A DNA stretch of 64,000 nt from Campanula takesimana (lineage: Eukaryota > Streptophyta > Magnoliopsida > Asterales > Campanulaceae): assembly GCA_026119855.1 (NCBI GenBank), contig JAOWBW010000300.1:595954-659953 (forward strand), read 5' to 3'. Below, one piece after another: positions 20,166 through 30,209 of this stretch (positions are counted from its first letter, which is position 1; each line of letters opens with the position of its first letter). A model generated the notes under the pieces. That model was not told where the DNA came from and did no database searches. It saw only the letters and a program-made list of their open reading frames with translations. The position numbers and the translations under genes were made by a program.

Positions 20166-21846
20166 TGTTGGTCCCTAAAGGGGCAACAAGGGTGTGAAAA
20201 TCGCTAGAGGGGGGGGGGTGAATAGCATTTTAAAATTCTTTTCAAACCCTTTTGCAATTCAATGGCAGATGCGCACAACTCTTATTTTGGCTAAGTATAG
20301 CGCGCGGTAAGAGTGTGAAATGCACAGCGGAAATTTAAAGCAGCTCTGCGCAGGGTATACTGCGCAGAGATAAAAACGCACGCACTAAGTATGAGGCTAA
20401 AGAGTGGCGCAAAATGGGATTCTAAGGCAAATGAGCAATAACAATTACATCATCAAAGAGTGGTAATCTGAAAGATCAAACAAAGCAGTTCTTAAAAAGT
20501 TAAGCAGGAAATATGCAGTAAGTAATGAACACACTATTTGGAGAGGTTCGATCGATGAAAGATCTACATCCTCTACCAAGATGGTTAGTCTTGGATTTCT
20601 AATGGAGATCTTATTATATGAGAGAGTATTACAAATTACAACATTTGAGCTCAATGCTAACTCAAGATCTATTATTTATGAAGAACAAATCCTAGACTAA
20701 ACCGGTGTATCTCAAGAAGTTAGATCAAAATGATCAAAGCTTCAAGAGGTGTGTGTGTGACAGAAATTCTGGGCTCTATGAATATGAAAGATGAAGAGCA
20801 CCAAGAATTCTGGTGATATAGGCTTTGTGATATGAGCAGGAGTTTTGAAGGTTTGAAGATCTTGAAGGCTGTTCTAAAGAATCTGGAAAAACTAAGCAGC
20901 AGTCTTCAGATCTTCATGGTTTTCAGTGAAGCATGAAACTCGAGCTCTAAAGCATAATGGCCAACAAAGGGAGCTTGATCAAAGAAGATGATCAAGGGCC
21001 GATGAAAGGGGCTGAATCAAAAGGCAGCTTCAAGGGCAGCTTGGAAATGAAGATGAGCAGACTATTTATAGCTGAGAGCTTGAATATAGCCGTTGGAGCT
21101 CTGAGCAAGGACAATGAGCTGGCACAAGGTGATTGGCGCGCAGCTGTCCTTTATAGCCGTTGGGGCTCTGATCAAAGATGATGACCTGGTACAATATGAT
21201 TGGTGCGCAGGTATATAGAGCCGTTGGAGACTGAGCATGAAGACCAAATTCAAAAGCTTCTTCTAGAAGGTTGACAGCTGTCTTCACTTAAGATATTTCT
21301 TTGAAGCGTGTCTCCACCAATGGTTTTACTGAGTGTGCTTATTTTGTCGTTTGTGCACACCTCAGCATTTTAATAAGCGTGCATCTTCTAAGCGTTTTCC
21401 AAGCTTTCTAGAATGTGAGATCAGGAGATGAGGAGCTTGACCAAGGTTGTGTCCGCGCACAAAGGCATGCGCATTGCCGGCGCGCATGGATTCAGCGCAT
21501 GAGCAGCATGCGCACCATGCTTGGTCACAAAGAGATCTCTTGAGAGTTTAGGAAGTAATATCTTGAAAACTTAGCAGGGTCAAGGTCTGCGCAAGATATC
21601 TATGCGCAGTGGCGACCTGCGCAGAGAACATTCTGCGTAGCGAAATGAATCCTTGCTTAGGTGATCTTCGATCTTTAAAGCTTCAAGTCCTATCATCTAA
21701 GCCTATACTATAAAAAGGACTTAACTAAAAATTGAAGTTCTAAACTTCTTTACATGAGGTCCTAAAGTCCGTAAAAATACTTATAGGTGATGGTATCAAT
21801 CAATTCTAACAAATGTAGGAGGGTTAAGTGATAAGCATACCCAACA
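20166..21846 (-). repeat. Copia-A 5' LTR
   Basis: 1,681 bp, TG...CA ends, followed by GTGAG (21847-21851), the target duplication. Minus-strand TATAAATA is at 21063-21070. It is nearly identical to the split LTR at 2516-12561. It contains the three-copy ATAGCCGTTGG unit (about 21085-21235) and clusters of TGCGCA, for example 21470-21625. Confidence 0.93.
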
Positions 21847-21851
21847 GTGAG

Positions 21852-22034
21852 TGTAGATAGTTGAGTGAGAGAGAGAAAGTGGGGTATAGAATAGTAAGTG
21901 GATAGTTGTTGTGAGTGAGATAAATGGGTCACATTATTTTAAAAGTATTAAAACATTTCCTTTTTGGAACTTTGTAGATTAAAGTGGGACAACCAAAATA
22001 GTAAATTTTGTAGATTAAAAAGGGACGAAGGGAG
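21852..22034. mobile_element. Stowaway-like MITE 3, right part
   Basis: Continues the element broken at 2515 and ends AGGGACGAAGGGAG, followed by TA (22035-22036). One base differs from the perfect terminal repeat, as expected for an old MITE. Confidence 0.85.
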
Positions 22035-22036
22035 TA

Positions 22037-23052
22037 TGAGAGAGAAATTGACGACTTTTGTCATGAATGGAGGTAACTTTGTTTGGAATTGTGGTTATTG
22101 ATTACTGATGACGTGGAGCTGAAGTCATGATGACTACAAATGCTCTTACACAAATCAATGTTAAAGACAAATTTTGTAAGAGTAAGTTATGGAGTGGAAC
22201 TGCTTAAGTATAAAGGATATATGGCAAATTAACATCAATTATCAAGAAAATATTGACTATACATTTTGGGTCGTTCATCTAAATATCAAAAATTAAGCAC
22301 AAATAAACATTTGAGGAGACAAACTAAAACGTTAGAAAGTAGGTCATATATGGCATAGTAACAACAATTATCAATTAAATATTGTCTCGCATCTAAATAT
22401 TAAAAGTTAAGCACAAATAACATTCTCCTTAATTGTTTTGTGAACCAAATTTTGGACTATTAAAGTGGAACAGAAAGAGAATGTTTTGTCAACAAAGACG
22501 ACATAATCAAGTGAAAATTTTGTGTAAGTTTCAATGACAATGGGACATCTTAAATGGAAATTATTATTGGTAACTATATGACATAAGTAGTATTCACCGT
22601 ATCAAAAAGTAAATGACATCGTTTGCCAGATATAATACAACAAATGAGATCTCAACCTTTAATTATAATCGATTATGCTATAGTAATGTAACTGTATAAG
22701 AATATTACATACTTTTACAATTACAGACTTAATTCTCGAAACTCATCTTTTGTTCGTAGATTTAAATCCAAAAGATAGTGAACTTGTTGCCTAATATTTG
22801 TGTCCGGATGGAGTGAATAGTGAAGTGGAGACTTGGCCACGACATGTAATTCTCACACCAATTATCCAACAATTATTATTACAAACATTTCACTCTCTTC
22901 ACCAAATATAAAAAAGAACTAAATATTACCTGTAATTTACTTGATGATTATTTAGAATCTTTTAAATTGAAGGAGGAGGAAATAAAATTAAACGGGATAA
23001 GTAGTTTTCTTAAGAAAAGTAAACAAACAAAACCGATTTAAGTCCAAAGGAA
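22037..23052. other. Unassigned AT-rich intergenic DNA
   Basis: No credible ORF. Two loosely similar stretches share ATATGGCA(AA)T..AACA.CAATTATCAA and AAGCACAAATAA (about 22210-22300 and 22350-22415), suggesting an old local duplication. Confidence 0.5.
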
Positions 23053-23160
23053 GTCTTGTGTGAGACGGGTCTTGTTGAGAGAGAAAATGGGCTTGCCCCG
23101 CCCCACCCATAAAGAGCAAACAATTTACTCTCTCAATAAGACCCGTCTCACACGTTAGAC
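23053..23160. repeat. Hairpin, probable small MITE
   Basis: Arms of about 30 bases at 23053-23082 and 23129-23160 share TGTGAGACGGGTCTT and TTGAGAGA as reverse complements, with a loop of about 46 bases. GTGTGAGACGG-type hairpins are common plant foldback repeats. No target duplication was established. Confidence 0.6.
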
Positions 23161-23523
23161 CATAGTTTACAGATATATATGAATACACTTTCTCTATAAC
23201 AAAACAAAATCGTCATCAATATCTTCTTTGCGGAAATACATCTCAAGTCAAATATACATTTAATGTATATTCAGCCTTTTGGTAGCCATTGGTAACCTGA
23301 ATATTTTCTCTAACTACAACTGTGAACCATTAATATTTTCCAAATGTAAGTAAATACACTCTTCAAAACATACATTCAATGGAGGAGGAGAAGTTTATTA
23401 AAAAAAAAAAAAAAAAAAAAACAAAAAAAAAACAGTAATTTCATCTATAGTCAAAAGAATGGAAGCTATTGACCACCTTAGTCACAAAAATATGTAGTCT
23501 CCCATAGTGACGCAACCCTCAAG
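23161..23523. other. Unassigned DNA with long A-tract
   Basis: AT-rich sequence including A-runs at about 23400-23432. No gene or element end was recognised. Confidence 0.5.
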
Positions 23524-23582
23524 GGACATCCGACCTGAAATCATCTTCCTCAATGAGGGAGATGGTTTCAGGTAGGATGTCC
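23524..23582. repeat. Compact 28-bp stem hairpin
   Basis: GGACATCC and a following segment pair with ...GGATGTCC across a 3-base loop (AAT), with about 3-4 mismatches in 28 pairs. The shape resembles a tiny foldback element or a short small-RNA precursor. Confidence 0.55.
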
Positions 23583-24926
23583 TCATACTTCACCAAACTA
23601 TTGTCAAATCACATTAATAAATATTATTCAAATGAAAACCTTTTAAAAAATATTCAAAAAGTATTACCTATATCTATGCAGTTTGGCTAATTGATTAATT
23701 CCACAAGCCCCCTTACCCAGATCATTTCTCCATAAAAACCCAAGTGAGATCTAAAACCCACACTTTAATAGAACCCCAGATCAAAATTCCACCAAAACCC
23801 AAAATACCTTTGACCTGGTCAAATATATTTTCTAAATACCCGAAATACCCCCACCCCAACACAAAAACCTAACTTCCTCTCTTCTCTCATTCTCTCATTC
23901 ACACACACGATTCTCTCTCTAAAAAAACACGCACGCACACTCTCTCCATCGTCGTTCGTCTTCTCCGGTGAAACCTCCACCCACCGGCGCACCTACCTCA
24001 CTGACCATTACCTCCCTCCGACGTCTCTCGCACTCTCTCCCTCCCCTTCCCATCTCCGGTAATCTCAGTTTATTTCCGACGCTCCACCACCATCCTTGTT
24101 CTACCCAGATCCGATCGGATCTAAGGGAAAACTCAAACCTCTGGCGCCCCCTTCTCCCTCCGGTGCTGAGATTATCGTTGTTATCCATTCTTCGCATCTG
24201 GACATCCATTTCTTTCAACAATGACGAACAGATCCGGCGCCTCGTTCCCTCTCCGCCGGTGATCCGTTCCAGATCTGACCGAATTCTCCTTAATCTCCAT
24301 TTTCTGGTGAATGGTGATTGAGTAAATAAATAGGAATAAACTGTTGTGGTCGGCACAATTACGTTTTGATTTGGCGAATTGTGTGTGCAAAAAGGCACTT
24401 TCACTCTCAGATTTAGGGCTTTTTCTTCGGAATCTTCTCCCGCATCTCTCATCCCTGTAATCTAAATCACATTTACGTTGCAATTCAACTCACCCAAGTT
24501 CGATTTCGTCTCTGATTTTGGTAATCTCTTGCTTCCAAACCCTAATTTTTTCTTCAAAAGTCTTTAATCTCTTTCTCTCTCAGAAACACACACCCACATT
24601 TTTGTTCGGTTCTTATCTATACTGATTGTTAGTTTGTAAGTTTTTCTTGCTATAATTTTTTTTGTTTGTTTTTTGGATGTTCAATTTTTTTATAATATGA
24701 GTGAAAAGAAGTGTTTTTTTTTTTTTTTGGTGGGGTGGTGGGGTAGAGTGGGGGTGGGGTGGTTGGGGGTGGTGGATAGGATGGATGAAGAGGGTGGTGT
24801 AAGAAGTGTAGTGGGTAGGGTAGGTAGGGTGGGGTTTTATGGAGAGTTGGGTGTGAGTGAGAGAGTTAACATTTTCCGGAAGTTATTTTACGCGAAACAA
24901 ACGGAGCCGAAGTTGCTTAAGATTAG
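23583..24926. other. CT-rich, leader-like sequence without an assigned gene
   Basis: From about 23870 the plus strand becomes CT-rich (TCTCTCATTC, CACACACACGATTCTCTCTC), like a plant 5' leader. A 117-codon open stretch (23968-24321) follows, rich in Ser, Pro and Leu. No domain was recognised and antisense ORFs overlap it, so no CDS is called. 24717-24850 is G/T-rich (GGGGTGGTTGGGGG) and low complexity. Confidence 0.4.
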
Positions 24927-25009
24927 CTAAAAGAGAAATCTGGTGCTATTGGTTCATCTGTTGAGAAAGCTGGCCCGAGATTAGATGAAATCAAGTAGAG
25001 GCTACCTTA
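24927..25009 (+). pseudogene. EXO70-like exocyst subunit fragment, part 1
   Basis: The frame from 24927 encodes EKSGAIGSSVEKAGPRLDEI, a TAG stop at 24996-24998, then RLP. It continues after the Harbinger element at 28145. The pattern GPRLDEI-RLP-VRPIRA-EALDAVGGHIN is recalled from the N-terminal helices of plant EXO70 exocyst subunits (G-type). EXO70 normally tethers secretory vesicles at the plasma membrane. Only about 55 residues remain, there is no start codon and one stop is present, so this is a dead fragment. The family assignment is from memory of the motif and is moderate. Confidence 0.42.
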
Positions 25010-25332
25010 GGGCAACTCCAATGGTGGGTATCAAAATCAAATTTTGATACCCACCCCAAAGAGCTAGTATCTCCAATGCATAAATATGTAGGTATCAAAA
25101 TTTGAGAAGGAGTTAGGAAAGGTACCATATTTGGTACCCACCTTAACTCTTCTTGGAGTGAAGTCAACCGCGCGTGGAGCATTGAAGAAGGAACAAATAT
25201 GGGAACAAAACTGTCAGGTGGTGTTCCCACAAGCATAAATTCACTTTTTTTTTTTTTTTTTTTAATGTAATCCGTGACTTTTCACTGTTTGTTTGTTTGT
25301 TTTTTTTTCTTTTTTTCCATGCTATTAAAATA

Positions 25333-25506
25333 CTCACCCCGTCCCACCCGAAATAGGATTTTAGTAAACTTGATTTTACTTTGTATTACAATTAATAATA
25401 TTTTCAATAATAATTTTTAAATTTATTTTAGGATAATTATTTTATTTAAATTACATGGTCAAAGTATAAAACTACCAAAATCTTATTTCATGCGGGGCAG
25501 AGGGAG
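25333..25506. mobile_element. Stowaway-like MITE 4, degenerate, nested in Harbinger
   Basis: Flanked by TA (25331-25332 and 25507-25508). The left terminus CTCACCCCGTCCCACCC and right terminus GCGGGGCAGAGGGAG are diverged Stowaway ends. Inner arms GAAATAGGATTTTA and AAAATCTTATTTC also pair. It is younger than the Harbinger element that holds it. Confidence 0.78.
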
Positions 25507-25579
25507 TAGATTGTTTCTCTTTCTTATTCATGCTATATCTATTCTTTTATATATATATATATATAAAAAAAAAAATTGA

Positions 25580-25690
25580 CAACCCGTGAGTTTATCTTGT
25601 TTTTGTTTTTTTGTTTTTTCCTAACTTTTGCAACCCGTGAGTTTGTTTTTGTTTTTTTGTTTTTTCCTAACTTTTGCAACCCGTGAGTAT
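25580..25690 (+). repeat. Short tandem duplication with GCAACCCGTGAG
   Basis: Three ends carrying CAACCCGTGAGT (about 25582, 25631, 25678) separated by T-rich TTTTTGTTTTTTTG and CCTAACTTTTG segments; period about 47-49 bp. It lies in the likely leader of the Myb-like gene. Confidence 0.65.
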
Positions 25691-25786
25691 ATCTGTTTTA
25701 GTTTTCTCAGATATATATCACTACACTATCTTCTACAATTTTGCAAAAAACATTTGCAAAGTTTTTCTTTAACCTTCTGTCAACCA

Positions 25787-26708
25787 ATGGCACCAAAGCC
25801 AAGATCTGAAGGTTGGAAAATAAGTTAAGACGAGGATCTTTGTCGAGCTCGTTTAATTTATGGAAGTGATCCTGAAATCGGTATCAATCAAAGAGAATCG
25901 ACTATGTGGGCACAAACTCATGCTCACTTCGACGCAAATCGCCTAGCAGGAGGAGTTTATCGCGATAAAAAAAGTTGTGAAAATCGATGGAAAAAAATTA
26001 GTAAAGAGTGTATGGCATATGGCGCTGCTTTAAGAGCGGCAGATCTTGCTCATTCAAGTGGTCAAAACCGCACAGATATGGTAATTTGCTCAGACACTCG
26101 TAATATTTATTTATTCTATTCTTTTATTTACATAAAAAAAAATTTGATTTCAGATACTTTTAGCAGAGTCATATTATTTTAATGTTACTAAGAAACCTTT
26201 CAAGTTTCAACACTGTTGGGCTATACTGAAAGATGAGCCAAAATTTCAAAATCCGCCAGCATCTGAAAGTGTAACTAGTCTTGATGGTGAGGATACACCT
26301 GGGGATACACCTGGATCTGAAGGCGGAGCTAGCTCTTCTAGGCCTATAGGACAAAAAGCAGCAAAAGGCGCAAGGAGAAAGAAGGATTTACCATCAGAAA
26401 GAGATAAGCAACTAGAAGAATATATGAATTGGGCAAAAGCCCAAGATATTGAAGCGACAAGAAATAGGCAAAGAGAATTTGAAGCAGCTGAAGCAGCTGA
26501 GCAACGTGCCGCTGATGATCGTACAATGCAAGTTGATCCTAACATATTCACTCCCAACAAAAGATTGTACTGGGAAAGGAGGCAAAAAATTATAATGGAT
26601 CGTGAAATGCCTGATGCGTTTTCTACTCCACCACCAGAACGAAGTTCAAGAGCTGCTAGAAATCTTAATAATGAATGGTACGATGACGAATTTAATCTTA
26701 ATGATTAG
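25787..26708 (+). pseudogene. Harbinger Myb/trihelix-like accessory protein, one nonsense codon
   Basis: ATG at 25787 opens MAPKPRSEGWKIS, then TAA at 25826-25828, and the same frame continues DEDLCRARLIYGSD. A 73-base intron (GTAATTTG at 26081, TTTCAG at 26151-26153) joins in phase to a 184-codon second exon. The N-terminus is a Myb/SANT-like trihelix (KKSCENRWKKISKEC), and FQHCWAILKDEPKF is typical of NAM-associated proteins. The C-terminal half is a charged helix (RQREFEAAEAAEQRAADDR). In PIF/Harbinger elements this protein works with the transposase for nuclear import and DNA binding. The total would be about 282 residues. Only the stop at codon 14 breaks it. Confidence 0.82.
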
Positions 26709-27044
26709 TAATGTTTTAGTTTATTGTTCATTTATGTACTTTTGATTGTCTTTTATTTTTTCTTTTGAGTTGTGATTTTTTTTTTTTTTTTGTATTTTTA
26801 TTATCATGTTGTTTCATTTTATATAAATAAAAATATGTTCAAAAATTATAACTCCATCAAGAGTCAACTTGGAACTATAGACAAAGGATATGCATTTCAT
26901 TAAAAGAAAATTAATTCATAAATCAATAAAAGAAAATACAAGCTTTCTAAACCCGCATATTCCATAAATGTTGCACTAAGTCTTTTTTCAGACTTCTTGA
27001 TATGACTGGGCACTTCAAGTGTTGATATCTTTCCATGAATCCCC

Positions 27045-27646
27045 TCATTTCCCGGATTCCATCCCGTTCCACATCTGTATCTCATCTGGATCAAATGATA
27101 CTGCTTCATCTTCCTCACGTTCATCCTCGACTATCATGTTATGCAATATAACACAAGCCATCATTATGTAATAAAGATCTGTTCTGTCCCAACCACGTGC
27201 AGGTCCTCGAACAATGTCACCTTCTGCATCGTGGAAAATCCGGGCCGACCGAGAGCGTCACATTTTTGAATGAAATAACCATTGTGGTTGGCAACGTCAC
27301 ACATTATCTTTTCAAAGACATGTTTGTGCATTCTGAAACGACGTCGGAATGTATCTGGCGTATACATACAAGGATTTGCAAAGTATTGCTCATGTAAAAG
27401 TGCATCCGCACTCTCTCTATGACGATGGATATATTTTCGACCGTCCACCGAACCACCCCATTGGGACGATTCTTCCTCTTCTTGAATTGCATGAGTAGCG
27501 GTGATTAGAGCGATCGTTTTGCCAGAACGACGACGCCTATCATCATCGTCTTTATCACCCTTCGCCAACAATTTTCGTAGGAAGCTCATCAGAAATTGAA
27601 AATAAGAGAATAGTTTTTGTGATCTTGAGAATGGTAGTGAAAACAT
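27045..27646 (-). pseudogene. Harbinger transposase, catalytic core deleted
   Basis: The N-terminal part on the minus strand has GRKYIHRHRESADALLHEQY, TFRRRFRMHKHVFEKI and GRPGFSTMQK, all typical of plant PIF/Harbinger DDE nucleases. Immediately afterwards, in another frame, comes the C-terminal end IVRGPARGWDRTDL and ACVILHNMIVEDER, ending at TGA (27045-27047). The intervening region, which should contain the catalytic Asp residues and most of the nuclease fold, is missing. The element therefore lost transposase activity by an internal deletion near 27215. Confidence 0.85.
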
Positions 27647-27720
27647 ATGAGCTGAGCTACTTTATTTATAGGATGATAAAGTTATTTTGATAAGATTTGT
27701 GATAATAATTTTATCTGTAT

Positions 27721-27939
27721 TGTAATCTACTGAACGAATGAGAATAAGCCACGTGTTAAGTGATAAGATATTTTATTTTTAAATTTAAATTCAATTATCA
27801 TCTTATCATATGTAATCTACCAAACGAATGAGAACAAGCCACGTGTTAAGTGATAAGATATTTTATTTTTAAATTTAAATTCAATTATCATCTTATCATA
27901 TGTAATCTACTAAACTAATGAGAACAAGCCACGTGTTAA
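27721..27939. repeat. 90-bp tandem repeat in Harbinger
   Basis: Units beginning TGTAATCTAC start at 27721, 27811 and 27901 (the third is partial). Each contains GAGAA(T/C)AAGCCACGTGTTAA and a TAAGTGATAAGATA / TATCATCTTATCATA inverted pair. Confidence 0.88.
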
Positions 27940-28141
27940 TTTATATATTTTTTTTAAATTAAATAATTATAATTATTAATTAAATTATTCATATTTAATT
28001 AAATATCTAATTAATAAAAATATTTAAATATAAATAAATAACATACAAAAATCAAATATGATTTTGATACCTTTACTTAACTCTTCCCATTGGAGATAAA
28101 CATTTGGTACCTTTGGTTAACTCTCCCCATTGGAGTTGCCC

Positions 28142-28213
28142 TTATATTGAAGCTTTTGTTCGTCCGATCCGGGCCCAACAGGAAGCACTTGATGCTGTTG
28201 GGGGTCATATAAA
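28142..28213 (+). pseudogene. EXO70-like fragment, part 2
   Basis: After the Harbinger element and its TTA duplication, the frame continues from part 1: YIEAFVRPIRA, QQEALDAVGGHIN. The similarity is lost after about 28213. Removing the transposon plus one TTA restores a continuous frame across the junction, so the insertion hit an exon-like sequence. Confidence 0.42.
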
Positions 28214-28249
28214 TCTTTTTTGGATCGATTCATATAATGTTAAATTTTC

Positions 28250-30018
28250 TTTTGTGAAAAAATGAAAAAAGTGAAATAAATTATTCTTATACTCTAATTA
28301 TAAGAGTAGAACAGGACTCATATATCAGTTATAAGAGTTTGATAGAATTTGACCAAATAATATTATTTATTTTAAAAAAAAAAGATTGGAGAAAGTGATA
28401 AAAAATGACTCTTATACTTTACTTCTAAGAGTATAACTAGTCTTATACACCAACCAGATTTGATCAAAAATAATATTTATTTATTTTATCAAAAGTTGGA
28501 AAAAGTGAAAAAAAAAGTCTTATACTCTAATTATAAGAGTAGAATTGGTCTTATACGTCAGTCATAAGAGTTTGACTGGATTTGACCAAAAAATATTATT
28601 TATATTTTTATTAAAAGTTGGAAAAAGTAAAAAAAAAAATTGACTCATACACTAATTATAAGAGTAGAGCAGGTATTATACGTGAGTTATAAGAGTTTGA
28701 CCGGATTTGACCATTTATTATTATTATTATTATTAATAGTTGAAAAAAGTGAAAAAAAAGGTGACTCTTATAGTCTAATTATAAGAGTTGAACTGGTCTT
28801 ATACGCCAGTTACAAGAGTTTGGTTGGATTTGACCAAAAAATATTATTTATTTTTTTATTAAAAGTTGAAAAAATGAAAAAAATGACTCTTATAGTCAAA
28901 TTATAAGAGTAGAACTGGTTTTATATGTCAGTTATAAGAGTTTGACCGGAGTTGAACAAAAAATATTATTTATTTTTTATTAAAAGTTGGAACAAGTGAA
29001 AAATAATTGACTCTTATACTCTAATTATAAGAGTAGAGCAGGTCTTATACGTGAGTTATAAGAGTTTGACGGATTTGACAAAAATATATTATTTATTTTT
29101 TTATTAAAAGTTGGAACAAGTGAAAAAAATTGACTCTTATACTCTAATTATAAGAGTAGAGCAGGTCTTATACGTCAGTTATAAGAGTTTAACCGGATTT
29201 AACCAAAATATATTATTTATTTTTCATTAAAAGTTGGAAATGTGAAAAAAAAAAGTCGACTCTTATACTCTAATTATAAGAGTAGAACTGGTCTTATACG
29301 TGAGTTATAAGAGTTTGATCGGATTTGACCAAAATATATTATTATTATTATTATTATTATTAAAAGTTGAAAAAGTGAAAAAATGGCTATTATAGTCTAA
29401 TTGTAAGAGTAGAACTGGTCTTATACGTCAGTTATGAGAGTTTGACCGGATTTGACCAAAAAATATTATTTATTTTTTTATTAAAAGTTGAAAAAAGTGA
29501 AGAAAAAAAATGAGTCTTATAATCTAATTATAAGAGTAGAACTTGTCTTATACGTCAGTTATGAAAGTTTGACCGGATTTGACCAAAAAATATTATTTAT
29601 TTTTTTATTAAAAGTTGAAAAATATGAAAAAATGAGTCTTATAATCTAATTATAAGAATAGAACTTGTCTTATACGTCAGTTATACCGGATTTGACCAAA
29701 AAATATATTTTTTTTTATTAAAAGTTGGAAAAAGTGAAAAAAATGACTCTTATACTCTAATTATAAGAGTGGAACTGGTCTTATATGTTAGTTATAAGAG
29801 TTTGACCAAATTTGACAAAAAAATATTATTATTTTTTTATTAAAAGTTGGAAAAGTGAAAAAAAAATGATTTTTATATTCAAATTATAAGAGTAAAACTG
29901 GTCTTATAAATAATTTATAAGAGTTTGACCGGATTTGACCAAATAATATTATTTATTTTTTTGTTAAAACTTGGAAAAAGTGAAAAAATGACTCTTATAC
30001 TCTAATTATAAGAGTGGA
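28250..30018. repeat. Satellite-like tandem array, about 120-bp unit
   Basis: About 15 degenerate units of 113-127 bp. Each has GACTCTTATACTCTAATTAT, AAGAGTAGAACTGGTCTTAT, GAGTTTGACCGGATTTGACC, an AT-rich block ATATTATTTATTTTTTTATT, and AAAAGTTGGAAAAAGTG. CTCTTATA...TATAAGAG makes a short hairpin in each unit. No ORF is maintained. The array is cut off by 30018 and returns at 31189. Confidence 0.9.
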
Positions 30019-30209
30019 ACTGGGCTAAGGGATCCGAGCCGGAATATGGGCCTAATTGGTAAGGCAGGAGTGGGCTGGGATGTGGGCTTGGGCAATGAGG
30101 GTATTTTTGTCCTTTAACTAGCTCTGGGTTTATATGGAATTTTCATCTCAGCTTGGGTTCTTATGGGTTTATGATCTGGTTCATGGGGCCTAGGGTCCAA
30201 AGCTCAAAA
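29645..30209. repeat. 565-bp direct duplication, copy 1
   Basis: Runs from TCTAATTATAAGAATAGAAC through three to four satellite units and a unique stretch beginning GGGCTAAGGGATCCGAGCC (about 30017), to GGGTCCAAAGCTCAAAA. It is repeated with high similarity at 31189-31760. The copies are separated only by the Helitron. Confidence 0.85.

Larger units (their letters stand above)
2516..21846 (-). mobile_element. Copia-A: Sirevirus-like Ty1/copia LTR retrotransposon, decayed
   Basis: Complete insertion bounded by 5-bp duplications GTGAG (2511-2515, 21847-21851). Ends are TG...CA. It lies on the minus strand: the 5' LTR is at the right (20166-21846), the tRNA-Met-type primer site at 20152-20163, pol remnants run leftwards from 20096 to 16982, a further gene occupies the position downstream of pol (16065-13119), and a polypurine tract (12562-12574) abuts the 3' LTR (2516-12561, itself split by Copia-E). 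An extra ORF between pol and the 3' LTR is characteristic of Sireviruses among copia elements. gag and pol are broken and deleted, so the element could only have moved with proteins supplied in trans. The LTRs look nearly identical by eye, implying a recent insertion. Confidence 0.88.
25010..28141 (+). mobile_element. PIF/Harbinger DNA transposon, internally deleted
   Basis: 3,132 bp with terminal inverted repeats GGGCAACTCCAATGG / CCATTGGAGTTGCCC and TTA duplicated at 25007-25009 and 28142-28144. TTA duplication and these termini are diagnostic of PIF/Harbinger. Subterminal sequences are also inverted (GGTATCAAAATCAAATTTTG at left, TCAAATATGATTTTGATACC at right). It carries the two expected convergent genes, a Myb/trihelix-like protein (plus) and a transposase (minus), both damaged, so it is non-autonomous now. 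A MITE is nested at 25333-25506. Confidence 0.9.

Noticed and set aside
23919..24483. Overlapping antisense ORFs of 177 and 100 codons
   Set aside because: They are the reverse of a CT-rich leader-like region, rich in Arg and Glu, with no domain; probably compositional artefacts.
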